Origin: Bacillota bacterium
Lineage (GTDB): Bacteria > Bacillota > Clostridia > Peptostreptococcales > Anaerovoracaceae
DNA length: 35,030 bases
Reading direction: 5' to 3'
NCBI GenBank assembly: GCA_022770665.1
Contig: JALEHL010000126.1
Span: 1 to 35,030 of the forward strand
The translations under genes and the position numbers were made by a program. Under the pieces are notes generated by a model. That model saw only the letters and a program-made list of their open reading frames with translations. It was not told the DNA's origin and made no database searches. Numbering within the stretch: position 1 is the first letter of the stretch; every line of letters starts with the position of its first letter. Shown piece by piece: positions 17,614 to 25,566 of this stretch.

Positions 17614-17699
17614 GTCTGTGTTCGCCTCCAGATTAAAATGATACCTCGAAACGAGGATTTTGTCCACAAAAAAACAGATGGACAGACTTGTTCTTTTAT

Positions 17700-17727
17700 A
17701 TTGTACCATACTCTTGGCCTAAAGCAA
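17700..17727 (-). promoter_or_regulatory. Promoter of the murC operon
   Basis: On the minus strand there is a -35 TTGCTT (plus 17722-17727), 16 nt, and a -10 TACAAT (plus 17700-17705), about 85 nt before murC. It is divergent from the spoVG promoter 75-100 nt away. Confidence 0.6.
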
Positions 17728-17799
17728 AGAGAAAGTATCGTCATTTTCTTCAGAGAAATGACAGAAATATTGTATTAAATGAAAAAACGTTGAATCGCC

Positions 17800-17828
17800 T
17801 TGCTAAATGGAGAATTATGGTTTATAAT
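17800..17828 (+). promoter_or_regulatory. Promoter of spoVG
   Basis: A -35 TTGCTA (17800-17805), 17-nt spacer and perfect -10 TATAAT (17823-17828) lie 38 nt before the start. It is sigma-A type. B. subtilis spoVG uses sigma-H, but I found no sigma-H pair with correct spacing here. Confidence 0.65.
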
Positions 17829-17866
17829 CAAGATACTGTAGTAGAATGCGAGAAAGGTGGAAAGCT

Positions 17867-18166
17867 ATGGAGATTACTGATGTTAGAATTCGTAAGGTAA
17901 GCGATGAGGGGAAAATGAAAGCGATCGTTTCTGTTACATTTGATGATGAATTCGTTGTCCACGATGTCAAGATCATCGAAGGGCAGAACGGGCTGTTCGT
18001 GGCAATGCCAAGCCGAAAAATGGGTGAAGGCGATTTCAGAGACATTGCACATCCGCTTCGATCCGAAACGAGAAACAAGATCAAGGATGCAATTTTCGCC
18101 GAGTACGAAAAACTCCTGAAAGAAAATGAAGCCGCCTCCAGTGCGGCGGAAACCCCGGAGGCATAA
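17867..18166 (+). CDS. spoVG: SpoVG, RNA/DNA-binding regulator
   Basis: This 99-residue protein opens [11 protein letters not shown] and carries the SpoVG core [37 protein letters not shown] and a C-terminal helix. Family members bind nucleic acid site-specifically and influence septation, capsule and sporulation. The start is at 17867, with AAAGGTGG 6 nt upstream; an in-frame ATG at 17846 has no site. It is divergent from murC, retaining linkage to glmU and prs. The C-terminus is a short A/E-rich tail. A terminator follows at 18223. Confidence 0.96.
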   Translation: MEITDVRIRKVSDEGKMKAIVSVTFDDEFVVHDVKIIEGQNGLFVAMPSRKMGEGDFRDIAHPLRSETRNKIKDAIFAEYEKLLKENEAASSAAETPEA

Positions 18167-18222
18167 GGAATTACGCGCTTCGGCGAAAAACAAGTTCACG
18201 CGATATTGCTATTACAGATCCG

Positions 18223-18253
18223 AGAGCTGTCACCCGCTTGTGGCAGCTCTTTT
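18223..18253 (+). terminator. Terminator after spoVG
   Basis: GAGCTGTCA (18224-18232) pairs with TGGCAGCTC (18241-18249), with one G-T pair and an 8-nt loop, followed by TTTT. It stands 57 nt after spoVG and 30 nt before the ATP-grasp gene. The short T-run suggests partial read-through. Confidence 0.7.
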
Positions 18254-18283
18254 CAGCTTAAAGAGCAGATAAGGAGGAATATC

Positions 18284-19528
18284 ATGCCGCTGAAAGATTC
18301 CATCAGCTACATTGTACACTTTCCGGAGCGCTTCTTCCGCAAGCGCATGAAAGACCAGGAGTATATCGACTATGTATGTCAGGCCTCCGGCTGGACCCGG
18401 GAAGAAACTGTGGCCGCCATGAAAAAGGCAAAAAAAGAAGGCATTTCCTATAAATATTATGCAAAAAAACGGCTCTGGACCCGCAGTGAAACGCAGATGG
18501 CGCAGGTCCGGAAAAATGCAGCTGCCGCGAAGGCACGCAACGCGGCAGAAACAGAACATGCCATCGAAGCAGTCATGGAAGCCACCGGCTGGAGCCGTCT
18601 GGGCGCAGAAGAAAAGATGCGGCAGGCGCGAAAGAACTGCGGCAGTTCCTATAAAGACTACTATCGTTTCCGCCTTTACGAGCGGACGGAGGAAGAACAG
18701 CAGGAATATTTCACCCTGGGCGTATTTGAAACTCTTTCTTTCAAATACAATCCCGATCCGGCTGCCATTAAGACGCTGCTGCAGAAGGGCCGCTTTGCGG
18801 AAAAATTTGACGATCTCTTCGGCCGCGTCTGGTTTCTGAACCGGGATCTTTCTTTCGAAGATTTCTGCGCAAAATGTGACGGGCTGGACCAGCTCATCTG
18901 CAAACCTCTTTCCTCCACCCAGGGGAAAGGCATTGTCCGGATCCGCTTCGCAGACTATCCCGACATGCAGGCTGTCTACGAGGATCTCATGAGCAGAAAA
19001 AAGATGATCTGCGAGGAGTGCATCGTGCAGCACCCGGATATCGCGGCTTTCAATCCAGGCTCTGTGAATACAGTCCGTGTTCTGACCATCGTGGATGCTG
19101 ATGAAGACGGGAACCCGGAATGCCACCATGTATACGCCGGTTTCCGCATGGGTCGTGGAGATCTGGTGGATAACTTCCACGCCGGCGGTATCATCGCCTC
19201 TGTCGATACGAAAACCGGCATCACCTGCATGGACGCCATCGACCTGGACGGAAACCACTATCCGCTGCACCCGGTTTCCGGTCTTGCAACCCTGGGATTC
19301 CAGCTTCCGAACTGGGAAAAGGTCCTTGCGGTCACCGAAAAAGCAGCCCTTCGCCTGGCTTCTGAGAAAACCGGCGGCGCCGGTATGGTTGGCTGGGACG
19401 TGGCCATCACACAGGACGGGGCCTGCCTGGTGGAAGGAAATTCGGAACCGAGCCACTCCATCATTCAGCTTCCTTTCGTGGAAAGCGGCAAGGGCATGAA
19501 ATATCTGGTAGCAGATTTTCTGGACTGA
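18284..19528 (+). CDS. ATP-grasp protein of the sugar-transfer-associated type
   Basis: This 414-residue protein resembles the ATP-grasp_ST family often found with capsule or polysaccharide genes. The C-terminal two-thirds carry ATP-grasp text: QLICKPLSSTQGKGIVRI (nucleotide-binding strand), EECIVQHPDIAAFNPGSVNT, VDNFHAGGII and the metal-binding MVGWDVAITQDGACLVEGNS. The first about 150 residues hold two related modules, each with GW(T/S)R, M(K/R)xA(K/R)K and SYK-Y elements, of unknown role. The acceptor is unknown. AAGGAGG lies 7 nt before the chosen ATG; an in-frame start at 18206 overlaps the terminator. No glycan genes are adjacent. Confidence 0.8.
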   Translation: MPLKDSISYIVHFPERFFRKRMKDQEYIDYVCQASGWTREETVAAMKKAKKEGISYKYYAKKRLWTRSETQMAQVRKNAAAAKARNAAETEHAIEAVMEATGWSRLGAEEKMRQARKNCGSSYKDYYRFRLYERTEEEQQEYFTLGVFETLSFKYNPDPAAIKTLLQKGRFAEKFDDLFGRVWFLNRDLSFEDFCAKCDGLDQLICKPLSSTQGKGIVRIRFADYPDMQAVYEDLMSRKKMICEECIVQHPDIAAFNPGSVNTVRVLTIVDADEDGNPECHHVYAGFRMGRGDLVDNFHAGGIIASVDTKTGITCMDAIDLDGNHYPLHPVSGLATLGFQLPNWEKVLAVTEKAALRLASEKTGGAGMVGWDVAITQDGACLVEGNSEPSHSIIQLPFVESGKGMKYLVADFLD

Positions 19529-19548
19529 CAGATTTCACACTGACGGAT

Positions 19549-21135
19549 TTACATTGTGCAGGTATCCTTCCGACAGATCATCCCGTAAATCACACCTGCA
19601 GCAGCCAGAATGACAGCAGTCACCGCACCGTATACCACCGTCCGGTACTCCATGCCGGCGAAAAAGAGAACCAGCGCAGGGACTGCTGCGCTGACCATGC
19701 CGATCAGCATGGTTACCATGGTAGACGCACTCTGCTTTACCACACGTACATCGCTTTCCCAGTCGAAGATCGGCATAGCCAGATTCACGGCAATCCCCAG
19801 GACGGATGTGAAGAGGATATAGGCCAGTGGAATGACCGCAATCCAGAAGCCTTCTGCAGGAGACGGATGCAAAGCCAGAAAACTGAGAATCACGGCTGTC
19901 GCCCAGCATGGCAGTGCCACCGTCAGGTTCAGCAGAATCTTTCCGTCCCATATCTCCTTTCCTCGGACCGGAAGCGACTGGAGAATCCACCACTGCTTTC
20001 CCTCCATGGACACGGCACACGATGTGACTGGCATGATAGATGCCGTCATGGCCAGCAGCAGAGGCAGCATGCTGCTCACCAGGCCGGGAAGGCCCAGCAT
20101 GGCTTCCAGCTTTTCCGGTCCTGCAAACAGCAATGCTGCCGCCGCCAGAACCATCAGAAGATAGCCTACCACCGTGTTGCTCAGATAGATCGTGGATGCC
20201 AGATATCTTTTGATTTCCTTCTTCCACAGCGCAGCGGTCACTGAACCGGCACGAAGTCTCCCCATCTGATAATCATTTTTCCGTACCACCGCATGCAGTG
20301 CTGTGCAGATTGGAAGGAACCAGTGCTGCAGTACAAGAACCAGAACCAGAAATGTACCGGCAGATACCCCTGCAAACAGGAGAAATGCACCGGTATTTCC
20401 GCTGGTTATCCCCTCTCCGAACCAGATGGAAGGCGGATAGATCTGGCCGACTTTTTCTTTCATAATGTCCGCAAAGTTTATGAGCATTTCTTTTGTAATC
20501 TCGCCCTGCTCCCCGCTCCACTGCATACTGACTGCCAGAACACAGATCATAATCAGAATCATCAGACCGGAAGCAGCCAGACTTTTATGTTTCATTCTGC
20601 TGGTGACCGCAGTGATTCCGGCTCCTGCCGCAGTTGCCAGTGTCAGCGGAAGCAGCGGAAGCAGAATCATACCCGGAATTCCGTAAAGATAAAATCCCAA
20701 AGACGGATGAAGCTTCAGCGCATACACCGCCATTCCAGGTATCATAATCAGAAGACACAGCAGCAGATTGGACACATACATGGTCAGAAAACGGCTGATC
20801 ACGATGGCTGTCTGAGATACCGGCAGTGAAACCAGAATCTCATAGGAATGCACAGGAAAAATCACACTTCCTGCTTTAAAAAATGTAAAGATCAGGATCG
20901 CCAGACTGCACACTGCAGAAAGATACACCGGTACGATTTCTCCCATTCCCATCTCCGTGAGACCGAAGGACAGCATCACAATATATGCGCACATCATTCC
21001 CCCCACCACCAGCCAAGCCAGCGCCAGTCCCAGATAACGCATCCTTCTGCTTTTGTCTTTCGTATGGCGGATTTCATTCAGCCCAAGCAGATTACACAGC
21101 TGGATGCGGCTAAGAAATCGAATCTGCTTCAGCAT
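19549..21135 (-). CDS. ABC exporter permease (ABC-2-like)
   Basis: This 528-residue protein has about 12 hydrophobic segments. It begins with a cytosolic amphipathic stretch (MLKQIRFLSRIQLCNLLGLNE) and has long loops between helix groups. It pairs with the ATPase directly upstream: its start lies inside the end of that gene (26-nt overlap), with GGAGGTG 8 nt before the ATG. The large two-repeat permease plus a single ATPase is common in Firmicutes for self-resistance or multidrug export; the substrate is unknown. It converges on the ATP-grasp gene with only a 20-nt gap and no visible terminator. Confidence 0.82.
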   Translation of the reverse strand: MLKQIRFLSRIQLCNLLGLNEIRHTKDKSRRMRYLGLALAWLVVGGMMCAYIVMLSFGLTEMGMGEIVPVYLSAVCSLAILIFTFFKAGSVIFPVHSYEILVSLPVSQTAIVISRFLTMYVSNLLLCLLIMIPGMAVYALKLHPSLGFYLYGIPGMILLPLLPLTLATAAGAGITAVTSRMKHKSLAASGLMILIMICVLAVSMQWSGEQGEITKEMLINFADIMKEKVGQIYPPSIWFGEGITSGNTGAFLLFAGVSAGTFLVLVLVLQHWFLPICTALHAVVRKNDYQMGRLRAGSVTAALWKKEIKRYLASTIYLSNTVVGYLLMVLAAAALLFAGPEKLEAMLGLPGLVSSMLPLLLAMTASIMPVTSCAVSMEGKQWWILQSLPVRGKEIWDGKILLNLTVALPCWATAVILSFLALHPSPAEGFWIAVIPLAYILFTSVLGIAVNLAMPIFDWESDVRVVKQSASTMVTMLIGMVSAAVPALVLFFAGMEYRTVVYGAVTAVILAAAGVIYGMICRKDTCTM

Positions 21136-21841
21136 CGCAGGCCACCTCCATGAATACAGACTCCAGGGACGCACCCCCGGTCAGTTCCCCGACATCTCCG
21201 GCTGCTACCAGCCGTCCGTTTTTAATGATCACCACTTTATTGCAGAGTTTTTCCGCCACGTCCAGCACATGGGTGGAAAAGAATACGGCAGACCCGTTTG
21301 CACACAGTTCATGCATTTTCTGTTTCAGCATCAGGGAAGCGGCAGGATCCAGCCCCACGAAAGGTTCATCCAGGATCAGCAGCTTTGGTTTGTGAATCAG
21401 CGCACCGATCAGCGCCAGCTTCTGTTTCATACCATGAGAATAGGATGAAATCAGATCGCCCAGCGCTGCCAGCAATCCCAGATCCGAAGCCTCTTTTTCA
21501 ATTCTCTTCTGCCGCACATCCTCCGGAATTCCGAAAATATCCGCCATGAAATTCAGATACTGAATCCCCGTCAGATACTCATACAGATCCGGATTATCCG
21601 GCACGTAGGCCAGCACCGATTTACAGTACATCGGGTTTGCCCGGACAGAAACTCCGTCCACCTTGATCTCTCCCTGATCAAAATCGTGGATCCCCACGAT
21701 ACATTTAATTGCGGTCGTCTTTCCCGCTCCATTATGTCCGATGAAGCCGCAGATATCTCCGGCTTCCACCTGCAGGCTCAGATTGTCAACCGCCCGCTTT
21801 CCCCCTTTATAGGTTTTCGTTAAATTCCTGATTTCCAGCAT
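21110..21841 (-). CDS. ABC transporter ATP-binding protein
   Basis: This 243-residue ATPase has Walker A GHNGAGKT (residues 35-42), Q-loop region AYVPDNPDLYEYLTG, an altered signature SHGMKQK in place of LSGGQ, Walker B LLILDEPFVGLDP and the switch His in FFSTHVLDV. The SxGMxQ signature and DEPxxGLDP are typical of ABC-2 export ATPases (CcmA/BcrA type). The start is at 21841, with AGGAGG 8 nt before; the ATG at 21862 lies in the -10 zone. It is controlled by an unusual palindrome-spanning promoter at 21864-21894. Confidence 0.92.
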   Translation of the reverse strand: MLEIRNLTKTYKGGKRAVDNLSLQVEAGDICGFIGHNGAGKTTAIKCIVGIHDFDQGEIKVDGVSVRANPMYCKSVLAYVPDNPDLYEYLTGIQYLNFMADIFGIPEDVRQKRIEKEASDLGLLAALGDLISSYSHGMKQKLALIGALIHKPKLLILDEPFVGLDPAASLMLKQKMHELCANGSAVFFSTHVLDVAEKLCNKVVIIKNGRLVAAGDVGELTGGASLESVFMEVACDAEADSIS

Positions 21842-21863
21842 ATCTCTTACCTCCTGTGGCATG

Positions 21864-21894
21864 ATTCTATACCTTCCACCAGGTGGAAAGTCAA
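21864..21894 (-). promoter_or_regulatory. MerR-type promoter with operator inside the spacer
   Basis: On the minus strand -35 TTGACT (plus 21889-21894) is followed by a perfect inverted repeat TTCCACC-N-GGTGGAA (21874-21888), then GG and TATAGAAT. Read with -10 TAGAAT (plus 21864-21869) the spacer is 19 nt, the overlong geometry of MerR-family activated promoters. Read with TATAGA (21866-21871) it is 17 nt. The operator lies exactly between the two hexamers. No MerR gene is present in the window. Confidence 0.7.
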
Positions 21895-21993
21895 GGCATT
21901 TTCAAAAATATTTTGTCAAGACTGTGATAAGAAACTCCATTCTGCACATTGGAAGATAGAAACGGTATGCACAGGCTGCCGTTTCACAAGTGC

Positions 21994-22021
21994 AAAAAAA
22001 AGCGGCCTGAATCCTGTCGCT
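21994..22021 (-). terminator. Terminator of pyruvate kinase gene
   Basis: On the minus strand AAGCG and CGCTT frame an imperfect hairpin (plus 21999-22022), followed by a run of T residues (plus A-run 21994-22001). It lies about 45 nt past the pyk stop. A second inverted repeat, GAAACGG/CCGTTTC, lies at 21959-21985. Confidence 0.6.
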
Positions 22022-22062
22022 TACAGTTTCAGACCACTCTTCTGTTCACTATTATCTGCCTT

Positions 22063-23484
22063 TTATACATTCTCCACGCGGATCATATTGGTATTCCCCG
22101 GCACATCCAGCGGCACGCCGGCACTGATGACCACCTTGTCTCCGGCAGACAGCAGTCCCTGCTTCTTTGCTTCTTCCAGGCAGCGATAAATCAGTACATC
22201 CACATTCTGCAGGTTCTCAACCATCAGCGGCTGCACCCCCCATACCAGCGCCAGCTGGTGAAAGGTTTTCTCGTGGGGTGTTGCTGCAATCACGCGGATC
22301 GAAGGGCGGAACTTGCTCATACGGCTCGCTGTATAACCGGTCTTCGTGATTGCCATGATCGCTGATGCCCGGATGTCCTTCGCCAGTGTACAGGCGGCAT
22401 GCCCTACCGCATTGGTTGTATCCTCCGCATTCATTTCATGCCAGATACCTCCATTCCCCGGAAGGAAACGCGGATCATCATGCTCCGCCTGCCTTGCGAT
22501 TTTCGCCATCGCCTTCACCGCTTCGACCGGATAGCTGCCCATAGCGCTCTCCCCCGAAAGCATGACCGCCGAAGTACCATCAAACACTGCATTGGCCACA
22601 TCCGTAATTTCTGCACGGGTCGGCACCGGACTTGAGATCATAGATTCCAGCATCTGCGTCGCCGTGATCACGATTTTCCCGTTCTGCTGACAGCGCTTGA
22701 TGAATCGCTTCTGGATACCTGGAAGGCGTTCAAATTCCACTTCTACACCCATATCGCCTCGGGCAACCATAATTCCGTCCGACAGATCCAGAATCTCCTC
22801 GAAATTTTCAATGCCTTCGAGATTTTCAATTTTGCTGATAATTCTGATCTGCTGGCCTCCGTTCTGATCCAAAAAACGGCGCAGATCTCTGACATCGTCC
22901 GCCTTTCGCACAAAGGAAGCTGCCACATAGTCTACATCTTTTTCAATTCCGAAAAGCAAATCGGATTTATCTGCCGGGCTGAGATAGTCCATGGAAAGTC
23001 GCACTTTCGGCACATTGATTCCCTTGTGATTGCTGACCGGGCCCGGATTCATCACGGTACAGACGATATCTTCCGCAGTCGTTTCTTTCACTGTCAGGCG
23101 GATTTTTCCATCATCGATCAGGATGACATCCCCCTCTTTCACTTCCGCCGGCAGCATTTTGTATGTAATGGAACAGCAGCTGCAGTCTCCTTCAACATCT
23201 CTCGATGTCAGAGTGAAGAGCTGGCCTGCCTCCAGCATGACTTTTCCCTCTTTGAAATTACCGGTACGGATTTCCGGTCCCTTCGTATCCAGCATGACGG
23301 CTGCCGCCTTCCCCAGGTCGTCCCGCACCCTGCGGAACCTGTCAATCACCTTTCCATGGCCCTCATGATCGCCATGGGAAAAGTTCACTCTGGCCACATC
23401 CAGGCCTGCCAGCAGCATCTGCCGCATGATGTCGTCTTCTGAGGATGCCGGTCCCAGCGTGCAGACAATTTTCGTCTTTCGCAT
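22063..23484 (-). CDS. pyk: Pyruvate kinase
   Basis: This 473-residue enzyme catalyses the last step of glycolysis, phosphoenolpyruvate plus ADP to pyruvate plus ATP. Seen motifs: KIVCTLGPASS, VNFSHGDH, MLDTKGPEIRTG, the catalytic lysine in IISKIEN, the metal and substrate block IMVARGDMGVEV, and ATQMLESM with the following TRAEITDVANAV. The length matches the short form without the extra C-terminal PEP-utiliser domain seen in Bacillus. GGGAG lies 10 nt before the ATG. It is monocistronic, with promoter 23556-23584 and its own terminator. Confidence 0.97.
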   Translation of the reverse strand: MRKTKIVCTLGPASSEDDIMRQMLLAGLDVARVNFSHGDHEGHGKVIDRFRRVRDDLGKAAAVMLDTKGPEIRTGNFKEGKVMLEAGQLFTLTSRDVEGDCSCCSITYKMLPAEVKEGDVILIDDGKIRLTVKETTAEDIVCTVMNPGPVSNHKGINVPKVRLSMDYLSPADKSDLLFGIEKDVDYVAASFVRKADDVRDLRRFLDQNGGQQIRIISKIENLEGIENFEEILDLSDGIMVARGDMGVEVEFERLPGIQKRFIKRCQQNGKIVITATQMLESMISSPVPTRAEITDVANAVFDGTSAVMLSGESAMGSYPVEAVKAMAKIARQAEHDDPRFLPGNGGIWHEMNAEDTTNAVGHAACTLAKDIRASAIMAITKTGYTASRMSKFRPSIRVIAATPHEKTFHQLALVWGVQPLMVENLQNVDVLIYRCLEEAKKQGLLSAGDKVVISAGVPLDVPGNTNMIRVENV

Positions 23485-23555
23485 ATTCTCGTGTCTCCCT
23501 TCCGCGCTTCCTGCGCTTCAAAATATAATGTATTTTTCTCTTTTCCTTAAACTTT

Positions 23556-23584
23556 ATTATAGCCATTGATGAAAATATCTGCAA
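23556..23584 (-). promoter_or_regulatory. Promoter of pyk
   Basis: On the minus strand there is a -35 TTGCAG (plus 23579-23584), 17 nt, and a perfect -10 TATAAT (plus 23556-23561), about 75 nt before the ATG. Confidence 0.7.
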
Positions 23585-23673
23585 GAAAAAAAACAGATTT
23601 AACGCAGATTTAATCCGCCGCCCGCATGTCCATAATATTTTCGCTGTAAAATGAAGGTGGAGGTATGAATCAA

Positions 23674-24718
23674 ATGAAAACAGCAATTATCGATGTAGGC
23701 TCCAATACCATCCGTCTGTCAGTTTATAACACCTTTGAAGATGGTACTTTTGAGCTGCTCTTTTCCAAAAAAGAAACGGCGGGACTCGCCGGATATATAC
23801 GCCACGGCAGAATGAGCTGCGGCGGGAATCGGCAGCTGATCCTCAGGTACAGTCCATACGCATCACCATCTACCGGCTGGCAAAAAAATCCGCAGTGGCC
23901 AAGGCTTTATGCATGGCCGCGGAAAATGGAAAAGACGTCACCGTGGTTGTAGAACTTCGTGCACGTTTTGATGAGAAAAACAACATAGACTGGGCTCAGG
24001 AACTGGACGAAGCAGGATGTAAAATCATCTACGGACCGGACGGCTTCATATGCTGGTGGGGAATCTGCGTGCCAGCCATGAAAAGCTGCTGGCTGCACCT
24101 GCCGACATGAAACCAGGTATCCTGAAAGCCATCGACAGAGAGATCGAGAAAGGTTCCCAGGGCAGGATCATCATTAAAGCCAACGCCGTCACGGAGCGCG
24201 AACTGATTGACAAGCTTGAGGAGGCATCCTGTGCAGGCGTGCAGATTGATCTGATCATACGGGGCATCTGCTGCCTGATCCCCGGGGTTCCAGGAAAAAC
24301 AGAAAATATCATAGTTACCAGTATTGTCGGACGGTTCCTGGAACATTCCAGGATCTATTCCTTTGGAACCGGCACGCATCAGCAGATCTATATTTCTTCG
24401 GCTGACATCATGACACGCAATCAGACACGCCGGGTTGAAGTCGCCTGTCCGGTGGAAGATCCTGAGATTCACAGCTGGTTCAACCGCTATCTTCAGGTAC
24501 TTCTTTCCGACAATGTGAAAGCGCGCCGTCTGATGCCGGACGGAAATTATATCCGTGTCCGCTCCGAAAACAGCCGTCCTGTTTCTGTCCAGCAGTACTA
24601 TCTGGAACATCCGGAAGAGCTTCCCGTTTTTTCTGAAGAAGCATCCGGCAGCCCCGACGGTCATCGCAGTCTCTTTCCGATGGGAATCTTTCGAAAACTC
24701 TTTTACACTCTAAAGTAA
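23674..24718 (+). pseudogene. Deletion relic joining ppx (exopolyphosphatase) to ppk1 (polyphosphate kinase)
   Basis: Three out-of-frame segments are visible. The first, 23674 to about 23820, is the N-terminus of a Ppx/GppA phosphatase: MKTAIIDVGSNTIRLSVYN with the DxGSNTIRL phosphate loop, then KKETAGLAGYI and HGRMSC. The second, about 23820-24045, is central Ppk1 (SIRITIYRLAKKS, VELRARFDEKNNIDWA, IIYGPDGF). The third, about 24045-24718, is C-terminal Ppk1 (KPGILKAIDREIEKG, LIIRGICCLIPGVPGKTENI, FLEHSRIYSFG, YISSADIMTRN). Between segments 1 and 2 most of ppx and the first half of ppk1 are gone. Between 2 and 3 the KVH(S/A)K block with the phosphorylated histidine is gone. No active enzyme can be made. 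GGAGGT precedes the ATG, so the relic may still be transcribed. Confidence 0.88.
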
Positions 24719-24788
24719 TTGTAGTATAACGAAAGAAAAGAATCACGCTGTATCGCGGAATATTTCTCCGCAGAAAGGACATGAGATT

Positions 24789-25473
24789 ATGAAATATACG
24801 GTTCTCGGCGAACCCCTTCCGGCTGTCATCTGCAATGTGGAGGCAGGTGAAACACTGATTACGGAAGGCGGCGCCATGAGCTGGATGAGCCCCAACATGA
24901 GAATGCAGACCACCAGCGGCGGCGGTCTGGGCAAAATGTTCGGCCGCATGCTGTCCGGCGATACGCTCTTTCTCAACCGCTACACCGCCCAGGGAGGTCC
25001 CGGGGAGATTGCCTTTGCTTCCTGTTTTCCTGGCTCAATCCGTGACCTGAAAAATCGTGCCGGGTGAAGATGTCATCGTGCAGAAAAGTGCATTTCTGGC
25101 AGCAGAGGAAGGCGTTGAGCTGCCTGTCTTCTTCCAGAAGAAATTCGGTGCCGGCCTGTTCGGCGGAGAAGGCTTCATTATGCAGCGTCTGTCCGGCCGC
25201 GGCACCGCATTCGTGGAAATCGCCGGCTATGCCGTGGAATACAGACTGGAAAAAGGCCAGTCCATGATCGTGGATACCGGATATCTGGCCATGATGGATG
25301 CAACCTGCTCCATGGAAATCGTCAGTGTACCCGGCGTGAAGAATGCACTCTTCGGTGGAGAAGGGATTTTCAATACCGTGGTGAAGGGTCCCGGACGGAT
25401 CATCCTGCAGACCATGCCCGTCAATAAAGTTGCCGGAAGCATCCTCCCATATATTCCTTCTTCCGGGACCTGA
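24789..25473 (+). pseudogene. AIM24-family (TIGR00266) protein gene with one frameshift
   Basis: Frame 1 (24789 to about 25050) gives MKYTVLGEPLPAVICNVEAG, GGAMSWMSPNM and the GGGLGKMFGRMLSGDTLF segment, and ends shortly after GSIRDLK. The other frame picks up as IVPGEDVIVQKSAFLAAEEG and runs to 25473 (GLFGGEGFIMQRLSGRG, GYLAMMDATC, LFGGEGIFNT). Together they make one normal-length AIM24 protein of about 227 residues. The switch falls in a run of five A (25050-25054); four A would restore a continuous frame. AIM24-family beta-prism proteins are of unclear function in bacteria. A real mutation or a homopolymer sequencing error are both possible. AAAGGA lies about 9 nt before the ATG. Confidence 0.85.
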
Positions 25474-25503
25474 TTGATCTCACAGCATCATTTAAAGAAA
25501 AGC

Positions 25504-25547
25504 AAAAGCCCCTTCCTGCGGATTATTCCTGGACGGGGCTTTCTTTA
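25504..25547. terminator. Bidirectional terminator (AIM24 gene / CobW-like gene)
   Basis: AAAAGCCCC (25504-25512) pairs with GGGGCTTT (25535-25542) around a 22-nt loop, with T-rich sequence after it on plus and after the A-run on minus. Confidence 0.7.
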
Positions 25548-25566
25548 TTATTTCCGGATGCGGATC

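Noticed and set aside
17809-17847. Sigma-H promoter of spoVG
   Set aside because: GGAGAATT and AGAAT elements are present, but they are about 25 nt apart, too far for sigma-H; the sigma-A pair fits better.
18230-19456. A 408-codon minus-strand frame
   Set aside because: It is the shadow of the ATP-grasp gene and carries no recognisable domain.
23665-23952. A free-standing 95-residue plus-strand protein
   Set aside because: Its second half is out-of-frame Ppk1 sequence; only the first about 49 residues are Ppx. It is part of the relic.
25040-25060. Programmed ribosomal frameshift in the AIM24-family gene
   Set aside because: The slip run is only five A with no evident stimulatory stem or upstream Shine-Dalgarno-like element, and this family is not known to use recoding.
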